Notes under the pieces: model-generated | Seen by the model: the letters and a program-made list of their open reading frames with translations, nothing else | The model's database searches: none | What the model was told of the DNA's origin: nothing | Made by a program: the position numbers and the translations under genes | In this document: positions 48,280 through 62,098 of the stretch, in pieces | Layout of the letters: each line of letters starts with the position of its first letter | How positions within the stretch are numbered: the first letter of the stretch is position 1 | Assembly: GCF_029962835.1 (NCBI RefSeq) | Contig: NC_080577.1 | Location: 32,858,501-32,922,500 of the forward strand | DNA: 64,000 nt | DNA from: Magnolia sinica | Lineage: Eukaryota; Streptophyta; Magnoliopsida; Magnoliales; Magnoliaceae | Direction of reading: 5' to 3'

Positions 48280-49557
48280 CATAGCCATGGCTCTCCATCT
48301 CTCCCATAGCCATTGATCAAATGACCAACATCAATCTATCCAAGTATTTTGAAACATTTCCATCCATAGTAATGAAAACAAGATGGACGGCTTAGATTGA
48401 TATCTTACCGTAGTACCCGGCCTGTATAGATATGGATATGCATTGGTAATTTTGCTGGCTCTATCGTATCGTTTCCCAGTATCGTGCGTTTATCCCGCTT
48501 TTCGTTGTTCTCCAGTCAGCGTTCGAGAATTTCGTTATCAGCGAGCAGTGGCATTGAAGTAATTACCAGAAACTTTTGTGATAGTTTTGTAACAGGCATG
48601 CGGCGAGGAAATCCCTCAACGGCGTTGACAGGAGACGCACAACAGGCAGTGGCTAACCCATTACGGAGGAAAACACTATTACTCCGATGTTGATGTAAGA
48701 TTTCGATGAGATGCGCATTGTTGATCTACGGTTTAGATGACCCCGCGAAGTTGTGATACACTTAAAATAGTATAAGGGATAATGTGCTGAAACATAGTCA
48801 CATGCACAATGCTTCGGTTGGATTGAGATGGTCAAATTCATGTGGAGCGAAGGGAGAAGAGTTTTGATGAGTTTCAAACTCTTCACCCATGTATATTATA
48901 TAAATGGCTGAGTACCCAAGCCTACATATGACCAAAGCTTTTATTTCCGTCCCGGTGTTTCTCTAAAGGATGTAAGGTGGGGAGGACTATGGAATTAAGC
49001 ATACAACGATGACGTCCCAATCAGGTGCGTCATTTATTTAGTTATTTGATATCCATACTTGATGCATAGCACGATCCTTAGCAATTCTGCATTATAGTTT
49101 ACAGTTAGTATTAGAGTGATCTATGCATTGCTTATGGCAGATCGTTTCAGTTTTAAATCTATTCTAGAATCCTAAGGACAAGATCTGTATAGTCTGCGTA
49201 TAGATTTTCAGACTTAGATCTAGGTCATAGGGCATGATTTCGAAATTATTTTCGGCATCCAGTAATAACAGTGGCATAGACTGCCATTGTCGCCAGACTT
49301 GTGTATCAAGCATAAACGTATTACCAAAACCTGGCATATTAAACCATAGCCATGGCTCTCCATCTCTCCCATAGCCATTGATCAAATGACCAACATCAAT
49401 CTATCTAATTATTTTGAACCATTTCCATCCATAGTAATGGAAACAAGATGGACGGCTTTGATTGATATCTTACCCTGGTACCCGGCCTGTATAGATATGG
49501 ATATACATTTCTAATTTTGCCGGCTTTACCGTATCGCTTCCAAGTATTGTGCGTTTA
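48280..49557. repeat. 213-bp direct repeats separated by 852 bp
   Basis: Positions 48280-48492 and 49345-49557 align without gaps of note at an offset of 1065 bp, from catagccatggctctccatc to gtgcgttta, with roughly 8 percent substitutions by eye. The ends do not look like LTRs (no TG...CA, no primer binding site after copy 1). The middle block 48493-49344 has no recognised coding content. Confidence 0.85.
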
Positions 49558-49571
49558 AAGGACATGCACAA

Positions 49572-50890
49572 TATTGAGACTCAAATATTGCATATTTTTC
49601 CCCATTTATATCTTGGTTTTATGAACATGATAATGCTTAATGGTATATTTTATACATGTTTGTGTCATAAGGTGAGTTTAAGAGCTTAGATTGAAAAGAA
49701 TGTTAAAAGCATGGATTTGATGCTCAAGAATCACCAAGGCAAAGAATGAGCCTTTGGAGACCAAGATTGGAGATTTCAATACCTTAAGATTCAAGAAAAC
49801 TAAGTAGAAAAGGAAGGAAGTGCAGAAATTCGCAGGATCTGAGTTTAGATGACATCAAACTAGTTCGATGACATTAAAACAAGTCTTCGATGATATCGAA
49901 CATTGTTAGATAACATTGAAGGATTACAGGAAAATCAAGTTTGGTTGTTAGACAAATTAGATGCAGTTTTCGATGACATCGAAGAGTTACACAAAATTTA
50001 CGCGAAGTGTATAAATTTGAGGCGGTTTTGCGATTTTGAGAAAACTAGCCTATAAATATGGGTTCCCTAAGACTTTTGAGGATATCTAGGGTTTTTTTTT
50101 AAAGAGCTCTAAAGTTTCATAGTTTTTGAAATTATTTTTCTTTAAAATTTTTTAGATCTTTATTCATTTTTTCTTGCTTTCTTATTGCTTTCTATTTGCC
50201 ATTTAGTTATGTGTTTTTAGTTCCCTCTAGCCCAAGCTAGAAGGGAAGCACATTGGTTTAATAATTTTATAAATTATGATGATTGATTGTTTTTAATGAT
50301 GAGATGAATGATGTATGCATGTTATTAATTATTTAGGTTTATGTTTTTTATTCTCATGTGAGATCCATATATTTCCATCATGTGAGATCCATATTGATGG
50401 ATAGGCTTAACCTGGTTTAATTAGATTTTTTAGATGGGAGATGTTTTCAATCTGGTACATTTCTTTGATTCATTATCTCATAGATATTGAATGCTTAAAA
50501 TCACCGGCGCTTGAGAATATTTGTTAATGATGTTAATCCATGATTCTCTAATCTCTTATATCATTTACTAAAAATATTTGAACTGTTTTATTTTTCGATT
50601 AGGCTGACCATAGTATTCGGATCCTAATTATATTATTAAAGTCATAATAATTTATGAATTATTAACCTATGCGTGGAACTTTGAAGCTTGGGTGTTGTTT
50701 TTAATTTAATTAAATTCCATTTAAAAGACATACCTTCCAAACTTTCAAAATCATTACATCTGTTTACTTCCCATTAATTAGTTTTGTATTTGATTTTTTC
50801 ATTCTCCTAAATCATCTCTCTGTGAGATCAACCCTGTATTCACAAGATACTATTTATAAACCTTTACACTTGGAGGTAAACAAATAAGTT
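49572..50890 (+). repeat. 5' LTR of Athila-like element
   Basis: Starts tattgagactcaaatattgc, matching tgttaagactcaaatattgc at 62099. It contains several direct/inverted gatgacatcgaa-type short units (about 49850-49990) and ends before the primer binding site. The initial TG is mutated to TA. Confidence 0.85.
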
Positions 50891-51342
50891 TTTGGCACCA
50901 TTGCCGGGGAGAGGACGAGAGATTGGATCTGTGTAAGATAGCTAACGTAAGTTTTTTTTTTCTAAAACTTTGAAATTTCTGTAGATTTTCTGTTCTAATT
51001 GCTTTATAAAATATTTGTTATACTTTGAAAGTAAATTTAGTTGGGTCTTTTAAGCACTAACTGTGAAATAAGGTTGCTCCTGCTTGGAATTTTATCACCT
51101 AAGTGCTATGGTTGTCCTACAGTTGCTGCTTGATCACAAAGAGCATCCACTAAATTTATTTTCCCGATTAATATAGTTTAATTTCTGCATTAGTTTTACT
51201 TTCTTTTGATTTATTTTGCTTTGTGGTTTATACCCTCATTGGTTGGCTCTGCAGCCTGAGTTATTGAAAAGTTTTTGTTTTTACTATAAGTATCATACTT
51301 GCAATTTGAAATTGTAGTTTTTGTTGTGTGGTGTGAATAGTT

Positions 51343-53000
51343 TATGTCTCGTTGGAGTAGGGATCAAAACAATCGACTCTCCTCCGAAGGTGGACTAGTC
51401 TCAGGACTTGATCATTTATTTAGGAAAGACAGTCAACACCACTCAGATTCCATAGTAGACCCAGTTGATAATGCAAATCCAAATATGTCAGATCCAACTA
51501 TAATCTAAAACAGAGAAAATCAACGTAATCCTCCTCTTGAGGATGAGAATGAAGTTTATAGGAATGTGTTAGACCAACCATTGACTTTACGTGAACATTT
51601 ACACCCCGAGAGATCAACTTTACCATCTTGCATTGTGTTCGCTGATCACACAGGGAATATTGATTTTAAACCAGGTATGATTTAATTGATTCATAAATTT
51701 CATGGCTTGGATTCTGAAAGCCCCATATTTGCACCTCAAGGATTTTGAGGAAGTGATTGTAACATTACAAGTAAACAATGGCAATAAGGATGCACTCAAA
51801 CTTAGGTTATTCTCATTTTCTCTAAAGGATCGGGCCAAAGTATGGCTCAACTCTCTAAGATCTCATACCATCACTATATGACAAGCCTTAAGTAGAGAGT
51901 TTTTGAAAAAATTCTTTCGTAAACACAAAATAAATGCATCGAAACAGGAAATTATATTGTTCTCCCAAAAGGCGAATAAACTGTTTTTCTAAGCTTGGGA
52001 GCGCTTCAAAGACCTTCTACTCACTTGCCCACATCATGGTTATGAACCATGACACTTGATGCGTTTCGAAAGGGCTCACAATGGATACCCGTCAGTTCAT
52101 AAAGATGATGTGTTGTGAAACCTTTTTTAACGAAGATCATAATGAGGTTTGGGATTTTCTAGACATGTTAGCAAAGAATACTCAAACATGGGATGTCTCT
52201 ACTAAACTGAACCAAGCTAGACCCATTCCTAGAGAGAAAGAGGGGATGTACGTCCAAAGAGAGGAAGACGACCTTAATGCAAAGTTCGTTGCATTAGCTA
52301 AAAAGGTCGAAGCCTTGAAAATTAGGAAGACTGATACGATTAAAGCAAACACCTCCTTAGGTAATTTTTGTAGCATTTGTGGTGGTGCCGACCATGACAC
52401 AAAGGATTGTCTAACAATCCTAGTTGTACAAGATATCATGCATGAGCATGGGCAAGCAAATGCTATAAATAACTACCAAAATCCAGTTGTGCAACCAATG
52501 GGAAACACGTACAATCTAAATTGGCGTAACCATCCTAATCTTAGTTGAAGGAGTGGATCATAAATTAATGCGCCCAATGCACCTCAAGGGCCTCCACAAA
52601 ATAACTTCTTTGGGGCACCTAACAATGCACCATATGTGCCCCTACCAAAGCAATCATCTGTGGAGGATGCATTGACCGCATTTATGAACTCTCAAGCTCA
52701 AATGAATTAGTCTCTAATCCAATCAAATCAGGAATTAAAGATGGTCGTGGCTAGGATTGAGACTCAACTAAATGCTAGAGAAAAAAATACTCTTCATTCT
52801 CAACCTATGCTAAACCTTAGAAATACACATTTCATTGGAGACACAAATCCAAGTGAGGTACATCATGAATAAGCTAAGGTCATCATTACCTTGAGAAGTG
52901 GAAAAAAGGTTGATAACAAGATAATGCAACCGGTAGAAATACCAGAGGATGAGCCACCGTTTCAAGAGAATGATGAACCGGCTATGGTTCAAGACCCACA
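51343..53000 (+). pseudogene. Athila-like gag remnant
   Basis: A frame opens at 51343 (MSRWSRDQNN) and is soon broken. The longest piece, 52081-52545, includes EDDLNAKFVALAKKVEALKI and a zinc knuckle CSICGGADHDTKDC (CX2CX4HX4C) near 52375-52415, as in Athila gag. The knuckle is intact while the rest has stops, so no full Gag can be made. Confidence 0.8.
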
Positions 53001-53242
53001 ACATTAAAAGGATAAAGAGAATAAGTTATATGAGCCTCCAGTTCCGTTCCTATTTAGACTTCGGAATCCGACCGTCCCTATGAAATATCAAGAGGTGTTG
53101 GATATGCTCCAAAAGGTTATTGTCAATATTCCTTTGCTTGATGCCATTAGAAAAATTCCATTATATGCTGAATATCTCAAGGACATGTATATTAAGAAGA
53201 GAAAATTAAACGTGCACAAGAAGGCCTTCCTCACTGAGAAAG

Positions 53243-56200
53243 TGTAACGCCCCGAAAATCGGGGGTCGAGCAAAGGTCAACTCCCGAGGTCCGGTGCATC
53301 ACTTATGCAACATGGATGATGATGTTCAGATTTTATCCATAGGAATGAGTTAAACATGAGTGTGATTATACTAAAACAACATATTATGCTCCAGAGTTAA
53401 TGTAATTAGGTAAGCGGAAGACTGAGATAGATATATAAAGTATATAAGTGTTTCATAACCTCCAGAGTATGAGTATGTTACCAGGTTGAATATATACATG
53501 TATGGTTCCAAAATTTACAAAATATCTAAGTGTAAATGTCTAACTAATCCATAAGCCCCTATAATCCCGTCGAATCAGCACGGGGTCTACATAAACCTAT
53601 TTGAGAGCTGAACGTACGAGAATCCTTCCTCCTCGCTTACGAAGTCCAACTCCGCTGTATAGACTCCGCCATCACCTGCATCTAAACCAGAGTCTGGGTG
53701 GTATTTTAAAACACCGTCCCAGGTGAGAATGAATAACTAATTCAGTGGAACTATAAAGCAAAAGTTAACATGTTATCAATTTAGTCAAGTAGTAATGATA
53801 AAGCAATATAGCAATCATTTCCTAAGTACTCTTATTAATGCAAGAATGGTATGCTGTAATGATGCATGCCCTCGCCTGTACTCTCTTAGCGACTTTATCT
53901 CACGATCGCGCATGACAAACTCCCTAAACGTGCACTTCCTTGCCAAAGCACATGCAATGTGGTGCATGGTCGTGTTAGCTAAGTAATTTATTAGGCTTAT
54001 TCATACAGCAGATTCGGAAAGTTAAGGTACCTCCCTTTATATCATTTACCTAAACAAATGATCCATCTAGGGTCATCAATCCTAGTTAATCGCATAAGAA
54101 GGCAAGTTGTGGGGTCATTACTCTCGGTTAAAAGCAGTGGATAGGCAAGTTCATGAGTTTATACTCGAGGTCACTCCACCAACACCCTACCAAGTGGAGT
54201 GCTATTTTCGAAGGGGGTTCGGATTAGACAGCTCACCCCAACTCACGCTGGGAACACAGCCAGGCTACGCCGGTGTAGGCCGACAGCTCGAATACAGTGT
54301 TCCATATTACCGTATTCGGCTTACAAGTTTGGGTTGCTCACTAGTCACTACGGGGAGGCTTGACACCCCAGCGTAGGTTGACAGCTCGACCACGGTGTCC
54401 CATACCACCATGCCCGGCTTATGAGTCTTGGCGGATCGAGGTACCATAGTTGAAACGGGTCATTACATTGGTAAGTGGTACCTTAGATTCAAGCAGTGGT
54501 GTCCATACATGGTGAACATAAAATAGGCAAATCGGTTTGTTAGGGAAGTTCGATTGGTATGGGCACACGCTAATGTAATCAACATAGAGTGCATAAGCAC
54601 CCCGTGTGGCCTAACCACTGTTGACAATCGTCGTGCGACCCGGATTCGTCGAATTACCCAATGTGGTAAGACTAATTCAGCCACCTGTACATGGATTGTT
54701 ACCGATTGCCTGAACTACGGCATAGTCCTAATCATACTCAAATACAATAAGTAGTCATATATGTTAATCATAACAGCATTTAACAAACAATTCAAACATA
54801 ATTCTCGTTTAAGCATTTTATCAAACACATTGAACATGTTGTCATACATATGCATTTCATCCATAAATTGTGTAGTGGCGATATGATTCCATGAAAGAGC
54901 TATTCATATGATTAAGGAAATCAAGAATCTTATCATAATACACTTAATAAATACAATCCATAGATAGATTCTCATTCAATCATTTTATTAAACACTTAGA
55001 CTACACCTCAGTAAATACATGACTAAATTAGTTACAACATGTGACATAGTAATTTATAACACAACATTGGTCATAAATCATGTAACATACATAGATCTTA
55101 CATTAGAAATCATATCAAGCACAAATCAGGATTTCATGTTCATTCAAGTATTTCAACAAAAACATGGAATGCATCTATATTCAACATAGTTCACACACAT
55201 ATATAATTTATCGAAAACGTCGTAACTAAGATCATATAGTAGCAATCAAGTCAAACATAAATCATTGCTGACATTGAAAGCCTTGAAAACCATAACCTAA
55301 ACGTTTATAGTCTGCACCTTTCGTCGGATAACTCGTTTCGAACTCGGTTCGAATCCTACATTCCCGTATACAGAATAACGGTACCAAAATCATGAAATGG
55401 GTTAGCTATTTCATCAATTCTTCTATTTGGATTCCTAAAACAAGATTAGGATTGGGATTTCTTACCCAAATCGAAGTTGGAACGGCTCGTGTAGTGATGT
55501 TAGGGAGGCGATTTAATATGTGGAGTAGTGGGAGTGAATCCTAGCAACGATCTCCTAATCTCACTCTCTTCTCCTCACTCTTTTCTCTCTTCTCTCTCCT
55601 AGGGTTTGGAGAAATTCGTATGGGAGAGAGAGAGGTGGGTTTAAGGCCTTTAAATAACCCCAGAATTGACGTCAATGGCCCCAGGGCCATGGTATACTTA
55701 GGTTATAACCAAAGGACGACTGTTTCTGACAAATGGGGCTCGTCCGGAGGTCCATTACTTGTTTATGTCATAGAGTAAGTTTCCTGACTATGGATTTAGG
55801 CTAGGTTATGATTTCGGTATGATCGGATTAGTGGATCGACTGTGGAGGACCCGTATCAGATCAACAGTCGTTGTCACTCGATCAGGGCCACAAGTATATG
55901 GATAAGAGTAGAGAAATTTTCCTGATCTATGGGTGAAGTTTAGTCAGAATCTGACGATCCAAAGTCTTCAATTTCGCCTGCAAGTGAATGGCCCAATTCA
56001 CTTAAGTTTCAATACATTTTTAAAGGTATTCGTGTTTCTCACACAAGAGCTCAAGTTGTGCGGTTCTGGATACTGTTTAGGCTCGATTCTCGCGATGTTT
56101 GTCAAGTCCAATAAGACTGACATAATCCTATAGTTTTGCAGTAATCGGACTTTCGAAGCACGGTCCAGGTCCTATATAGAGTTTCAATGTGCTCCCGAGA

Positions 56201-57216
56201 GCAACTGGGTTTTGAGATTTGTCCTAGATTTTCAAGTAATGTTGAGTTAACAATTTTAACGATTTTGGGTCTTGTCATTTGTATAAATAGTGGTTCAAGT
56301 TAAATCCAGTAATTATTTAGTTTAGTACTTAACTAAATTCCACTCTAATTATGATAGAATAAGGTCCTAGGGTAGTTTTATATCCTTTTTTGGTACTTTT
56401 AGTTAGTATATTATTTTAATTATTTTTTTAGTAGTTCATTATCAAGTCTACTTTATCTCCACCAAATTTTATTAGATTTTGTATTCTAGAAAAATTCTAA
56501 AAATTCTAGAAGTAACAGCTGTCCGAACTAATAATTTTTGGACAGTTCTTACATCAACCTATATTCAACTATATTAAAATTTTATTTTATTTTTTACTTA
56601 TTTTATATGAAACTAGACTTATCAAGCTTCAATCTGACTTTTAAATCACCTAAATTAGAATTATATTGAGGGAGATATGACTTTTTGAAGTCGGTCGAAA
56701 ACTGTAGAAAATCGCAGCGAGGGTCCACTGAAATCCAGTGCACCGATGGCGCACCGCGGTCAGGGCGGTGGCGCCGTGCCTCGTTGTACCATCTGGTAGT
56801 GGTTTTGCCATTCGATATTTGAAACGAGTGTATTTTGCAAACCAGAATGAGTTATTTGATGTGCAATATATTATTTTGGGATAGGAGAAGCTGCTCTATC
56901 CAAATAACCTATTTATTTTGTGAGATTCCATAAGGTTAATAGTCAAAAACTCATTTTATTTATATATTTACAATTTATAGTAAATTTTAGTTGAAGTATT
57001 ATTCTTCATCATTTAAATTGTAGGATTAGTGTCTAAAATGAAAGTACTTAAAAAATTTCGAAGAATAAGGTAGTGAAAGGTGAGATTTTGAAGGAAATGG
57101 GTTGAAAGGGGATTTGAGGCTTTAGGACTGAGTTTTGAGAAGTCAATAAGGTGTTATGATCAACCCATTGCCTAAGGACGTCCATCACCAAGTTGAGAAA
57201 AATCTGGGATGTTATA
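53243..57216 (+). mobile_element. Large putative solo LTR inside Athila-like element
   Basis: A 3974-bp insertion starts tgtaacgccccgaaaatcgg and ends gggatgttata, with imperfect short inverted ends. It is flanked by a perfect 5-bp duplication gaaag (53238-53242 and 57217-57221). Joining the flanks restores the host frame, EKV then SVIIQKR, as in gypsy protease-proximal sequence. There is no gag or pol inside, and TGTAACGCCCC is a frequent start of chromovirus-type LTRs, so a solo LTR is the best reading. It includes paired cacggtgtcccataccacca/cagtgttccatattaccgta segments near 54290-54415. Confidence 0.75.
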
Positions 57217-57221
57217 GAAAG

Positions 57222-57640
57222 TGAGCGTTATCATTCAGAAAAGGGTCGTATTCAAATATAAAGACCCGGAAAGTCCCACTATTCCTTGTATTATTGAGAA
57301 TTTTTAAATTGAGCATACTTTACTAGATTTGAGTGTAAGTGTCAACTTAGTACCTTATTCTGTTTATCAACAAATGGGGTTAGGCGAGCTTAAACCAACC
57401 ACGATTACACTCCAACTCGTTGACCGCTCTATTAAGGTACCAAGGAAAATTTTAGAGGACATGTTAGTCCAAATGGAGAAATTCTACTTCCCTATGGATT
57501 TTATTGTACTAGACACTGAACCATGTGTAAATACTAGCACTCAAGTTCCCATTATTTTATGGTGCCCATTCCTAGCAACTTCAAATGCAATCATCAATTG
57601 TAGGAATGGAATGATGAAATTGTCTTTGGTAACATAACCT
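57222..57640 (+). pseudogene. Athila-like protease region
   Basis: Retroviral-type aspartic protease. The frame reads LLDLSVSVNLVPYSVYQQMG, then LQLVDRSIKVPRK and FIVLDTE. The family active site is DLGAS followed by xNLMPYSVY; here the Asp is kept but the next residues are Ser and Val (DLSVS). The 5' part was cut off by the solo LTR insertion. Confidence 0.8.
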
Positions 57641-58089
57641 TAGAGCTCAATATTTTCAATCTATGTAAGCAGCTCATAGACAATAATGAGATCCATGAGC
57701 TAAATTTTATGGACTGCTTGATAGAGGAAGAGGAATTGCTTAGCCTATCTAAGGAATTGATTAAAGTCTTTTGGGACTTAAAAAATTTTGATTTAAAAAA
57801 AGTGCTTACTGAAATTTGTGATGAAAATGAGAGTATTACCACCCAGGACATTAGTATATATCGATGGAGACCGCGCACTTAAATCCTGTCTATCGAGGAC
57901 TTGCAACTTTTGCCATCACCAACCGATGCTCCAAAGCTTGATTTAAAACCACTACCAAATGAGCTTAAGTATGTATACTTGGGTGAAAATGAAACTTATC
58001 CTTTGGTGATCTTTTCATTTTTAGACAAGGATCAAGAGATTAAATTGTTGAATGTTCTAAGGGATCACAAAGGAGCCTTGGGTTAGACC

Positions 58090-59460
58090 ATTTCTGACAT
58101 TAAGGGTATAAGCCCTTCCATATGCACCTATCGGATCCACCTCGATGAGGACAATAAATAAATTAGACAACCTCAAAGGCGTCTCAATCCAAACATGATG
58201 GAAGTTGTAAAAAAAATGAAATGATCAAATTGTTGGATGTGGGAATCATCTATCCAATATTCGATAGTGTTTGGGTGAGTCCAACCCAAGTAGTTCCAAA
58301 GAAATCTGGATAACTATCATGCAAAATTTTAATAATGAACTCATACCAACACGTGTTACCATAGGTTGGCATGTTTGCATTGACTATAGAAAATTGAATA
58401 TAGTCATAAAGAAGGACCATTTCCCTCTACCATTCATTGATCAAGTTTTAGAGAGTAGTAGATCACTTCTTCTATAGCTTCTTTGATGGATATTCCGGAT
58501 ATAACCAAATAGAGATAGCTCTGGAAGACTAAGAGAAAACCACGTTCACTTGTCCATTTGGCACGTTTTCTTTCAAACGGATGCCATTTGGATTATGTAA
58601 TGCCCCAACAACTTTCCAATGGTGTATGTTAAGTACCTTTTCAAATATGGTTGAAAATTTTCTTGAGGTTTTCATGAATGACTTCTCTATATTTGGGAGT
58701 AGTTTTGAGGAATGCCTCAACAATTTATCTCTTGTCTTATCTTGGTATGAAGAGAATCACCTTATCTTAAATTGGGAGAAGTGTCATTTCATGGTTCAAA
58801 AAGATATTGTTTTGGGACATGTTATCTCAAAAAATGGAATCGAGGTAGATCGCTCAAAACTCGACATTATTGCTAATCTACTTATTCCCCGAATGTAAGA
58901 GATATAAGATCACTTCTAGGACACGCCAGTTTCTATAAAAGATTCATCAAGGACTTTAGTGCCATTACTAGACCCTTGACTGATCTTCTTCAAAAGGATG
59001 CCCCATTTAAGTGGATAGATAAGTGTGTAAGTGCCTTTAATAAAATTAAATCATCCCTTACTACTGCACCTATCATGCGTTTACTAAATTGGACACTTCC
59101 TTTTGAACTAATGTGCGATGCAGGTGATTAAGCTATAGGGGTTGTTTTGGGCCAAAGGAAAGATAAACGGCCCTACGTTATTCACTATGCGAGTAGAACT
59201 CTAAACTCAGCCTAAATGAACTACTTAACAACTGAAAATGAGTTACTTGCAGTAGTTTTTACTTTAGATAAGTTTTTGTCCTACTTGTTGGGATCCAAAG
59301 TGATCATTTTCACGGACTACTTGGCTTTGAAATATTTGTTATCTAAGAAGAATGTAAAGCAGAGACTTTTGAAATAGATCCTCTTACTCTAGGAATTTAA
59401 CTTAGAGATAAAAGGCAAGAAAGGAGTAGAGAACGTAGTGGTTGATCACCTTTCCAGATT
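58090..59460 (+). pseudogene. Athila-like reverse transcriptase and RNase H
   Basis: RT pieces: VCIDYRKLNIVIKKDHFPLP near 58375-58435; MPFGLCNAPTTFQWCM at 58581; VFMNDFSIFGSSFEECLNN near 58668-58725, where the family has FMDDF; LGHVISKNGIEVD near 58815. RNase H-like sequence runs about 59095-59340 with several stops (LTTENELLAVVFTLDKFLSY), followed by VVDHLSRL near 59437. Frames are broken at many points. Confidence 0.85.
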
Positions 59461-59639
59461 GGTGTTAGATGATTCCACTGAGGAGATGCATATCCAGGAC
59501 ACTTTTCCTGATGAACAATTATTTACGATCTTCAAATTGCCTTGGTATGCGGATATAGTAAACTATCATGTAACGGGAAAAATGCCATATCATTGGAAGT
59601 CACAAGATAAGAAGCATTTTAAAACTGATGTTAGAAACT

Positions 59640-60818
59640 TCTTCTAAGATAGCCCGTATTTATATAAATATAGGACTGATCAAATTGTTGGACGTTGTGT
59701 TATCAGAGTGTTATTTACTTTTGCCACATGTAAGTATGTGGTGGCCATTTTTTTGTCAAGAAAACCACTGCAAAAATTCTGCAGTGTGGGTTTTACTGGC
59801 CCACCATGTTTAAAGACACCCACACTTTTTATATTACTTGTAATAGATGTTAAAGATTGGAAAGAGTGTCCTGACGCAACATTATGCCTTTATCCTCTAT
59901 TTTACCAGTGAAATTTTTTGATTATTGGAGTATTAATTTTATGGGCCCATTTCCATCTTCTTTTGGATTTATTTATATATTAGTTGGTGTGGACTATGTT
60001 TCCAAGTGAATTGAGGCAGTTCCAAGTAGGACCAATGACAACAAAGTGGTCAAATGATTCCTCAAGAAAAATATTTTTTCTAGATTTGAAACTCCACAGG
60101 CAATCATTAGTGATGGCTGGTCTCACTTTTGTAATAGGACATTTGAGGCTTTGATGAAGAAATATAACATCAAGCATAAAGTGAGCACTACATACCACCC
60201 ACAAATGAGTGGGTAAGCTGAGATTTCTAATTGGGAAATCAAACACATTTTGGAGAAAACTATAAAGTCAGATAGGAAGATTGGTCCCTTAGACTATCCG
60301 ACGCTTTATGGGCTTATAAGACTGCTTATAAGACCCCGATTGGAATGTGCCCATACAGATTGGTGTATGGGAAGGCTTGCCACTTGCTTGTGGAATTGAA
60401 ATATAGAACATACTGGGCAATAAAAAAGTTAAACTTTGACATGGACCAAGCAACTGGACGAAAGAAATTAGGGTTGAATGAATTAGATAAGCTAAAGAGA
60501 AACTCCTATGAAAACTCTAAAATCTATAAAGAGAGGACTAAAGCTTTCCATGACAAAAACATCCAGAGGAATTTTGAACTTCAGTAAAAAGTCCTATTGT
60601 ATAATTCCTGTTTCCAGTTCTTTCCAGGAAAGTTAAGATCAAGATGGACATGCTCATTCATTGTGAAGAATGTATATACTCATGGGGCTGTTGAAATTGA
60701 GATTCCACGTAATGACAATGTGCACAAGTTTAATGGTCAAAGATTGAAGTCTTATATGAAAAATTTTCATTTAGAAGAGGAGTTCGTTCCTCTTCATGAG
60801 ACAGAATATTCGGATTGA
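59640..60818 (+). pseudogene. Athila-like integrase
   Basis: The catalytic core remnant reads GFIYILVGVDYVSK near 59965-60005 and PQAIISDGWSHFCNRTFEAL near 60095-60155, with KVSTTYHPQMSG after it; the first two acidic residues of the DDE set are visible and the frame has stops. The C-terminal part is the open frame 60345-60584 ([29 protein letters not shown]) and 60597-60815 with NGQRLKSYM, the typical end of Athila-type pol. Confidence 0.85.
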
Positions 60819-62098
60819 TGCTCCTAGTCTGATGGAGCATTTGTGTAAGATTTATAGTGTCACTTTGCAGGTGAGTTCTTCATAGCAGGTACTATCCATC
60901 CTTTCTTTTATTTTTATTGTTCTCATATTTTGTGCATTACATGTATCATTACATTGGGGACAATATATATTTTAGGTTGGGGGTGTGGATAGTCATCCAT
61001 GTGAGTTTATATTTTAGGAACAATAGAGCTTACTTTTGAAAATTTTTTGGTTTATGGAATTTTTTTTAAAACAAGAATGTGAATATGATATTATGTGAAT
61101 TCCAAAGGCAAAGTTAATACTTATTTTAGGTTGATAGTAGTAAGAATTTTGATAATTGAAAATTATAGACTTGAGTTTGATTATCTAATCACTAGTTTAG
61201 AGCGAGTTGTAATCTGATGTACTGAATTCACAATACACCCTAGCTGACTAAGTGATGAATATGATATGTGAACTAGAATAACAAATTTTGATTCAAACAA
61301 GGTTGAATGAACTAGTACCATTGAACTATACTTTAAAAAAAGTGATGGAAAAATAAAATTTTATTATAGAGCATGAATGTAATGACCATAACAATCGTGC
61401 TAGTAATCCGAAGTAAGGATACTTAAGTATCCAGTGCTGTTACCATTACAATTATGATACCTTAGGTTATGAAGCAAATCCGGTGGGAATCTTCATCTAA
61501 AGGTGGTCTATAATAATGAGGATATGATGATAAAAGAAGAAAATGACATGAAGGAAAAGAGATAACTAGATATTTCATATTCCTGGGATGACTGAAAGAA
61601 GTTAGGATAGGGAACATGCATATTTCTCAAAGTTAGACTAGTGTCACTGAGCACCTAAATATATCGGATCATAACTATTTTAAATTTTGATTAGGTCTCT
61701 GAACTCAATGATGTAATGGATTAGGAAATTGAGATTCCTAACTAACTTCAAACTTAGGACAAGTGTTGCTTTGTTTTGGAATTCATATGATGAATGGAGG
61801 CATAATTGTATAAATTTTCGAGTTTTGAATTATTTTTTCATGTTTTCAATGTTTGTGGGTAATATTTCTTAAAACTTTCATGAAACTATAACTCGTCCAC
61901 TAGGGGAAACCTAAGGGTTTAAAGGCTTGTTGCATATGCTAAATGCATTTAAGATTACTTGTGAAAGTGGTATAGTTAGAATTTTTGTTTTCATTTTAAT
62001 TTTATTTTTAGAATTAGTTTTTATTCTTATTCTTATTTTTATTTGAAAATTTTCTTTGCTTATTTTGCTTGGGACTAACAAAATGCTGGTTGGGGGTA

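Noticed and set aside
49164..49385. 73-aa minus-strand frame between the 213-bp repeats
   Set aside because: No family resemblance and it partly overlaps the second repeat unit; retained only as unknown sequence.
48280..49557. Possible TRIM element with 213-bp LTRs
   Set aside because: The repeats do not start with TG or end with CA, and no primer binding site follows the first copy, so I left it as a direct repeat.
54107..54376. 89-aa frame inside the 53243-57216 insertion
   Set aside because: It covers the repeated cacggtgtccc-type LTR segments and resembles no protein family; treated as non-coding LTR sequence.
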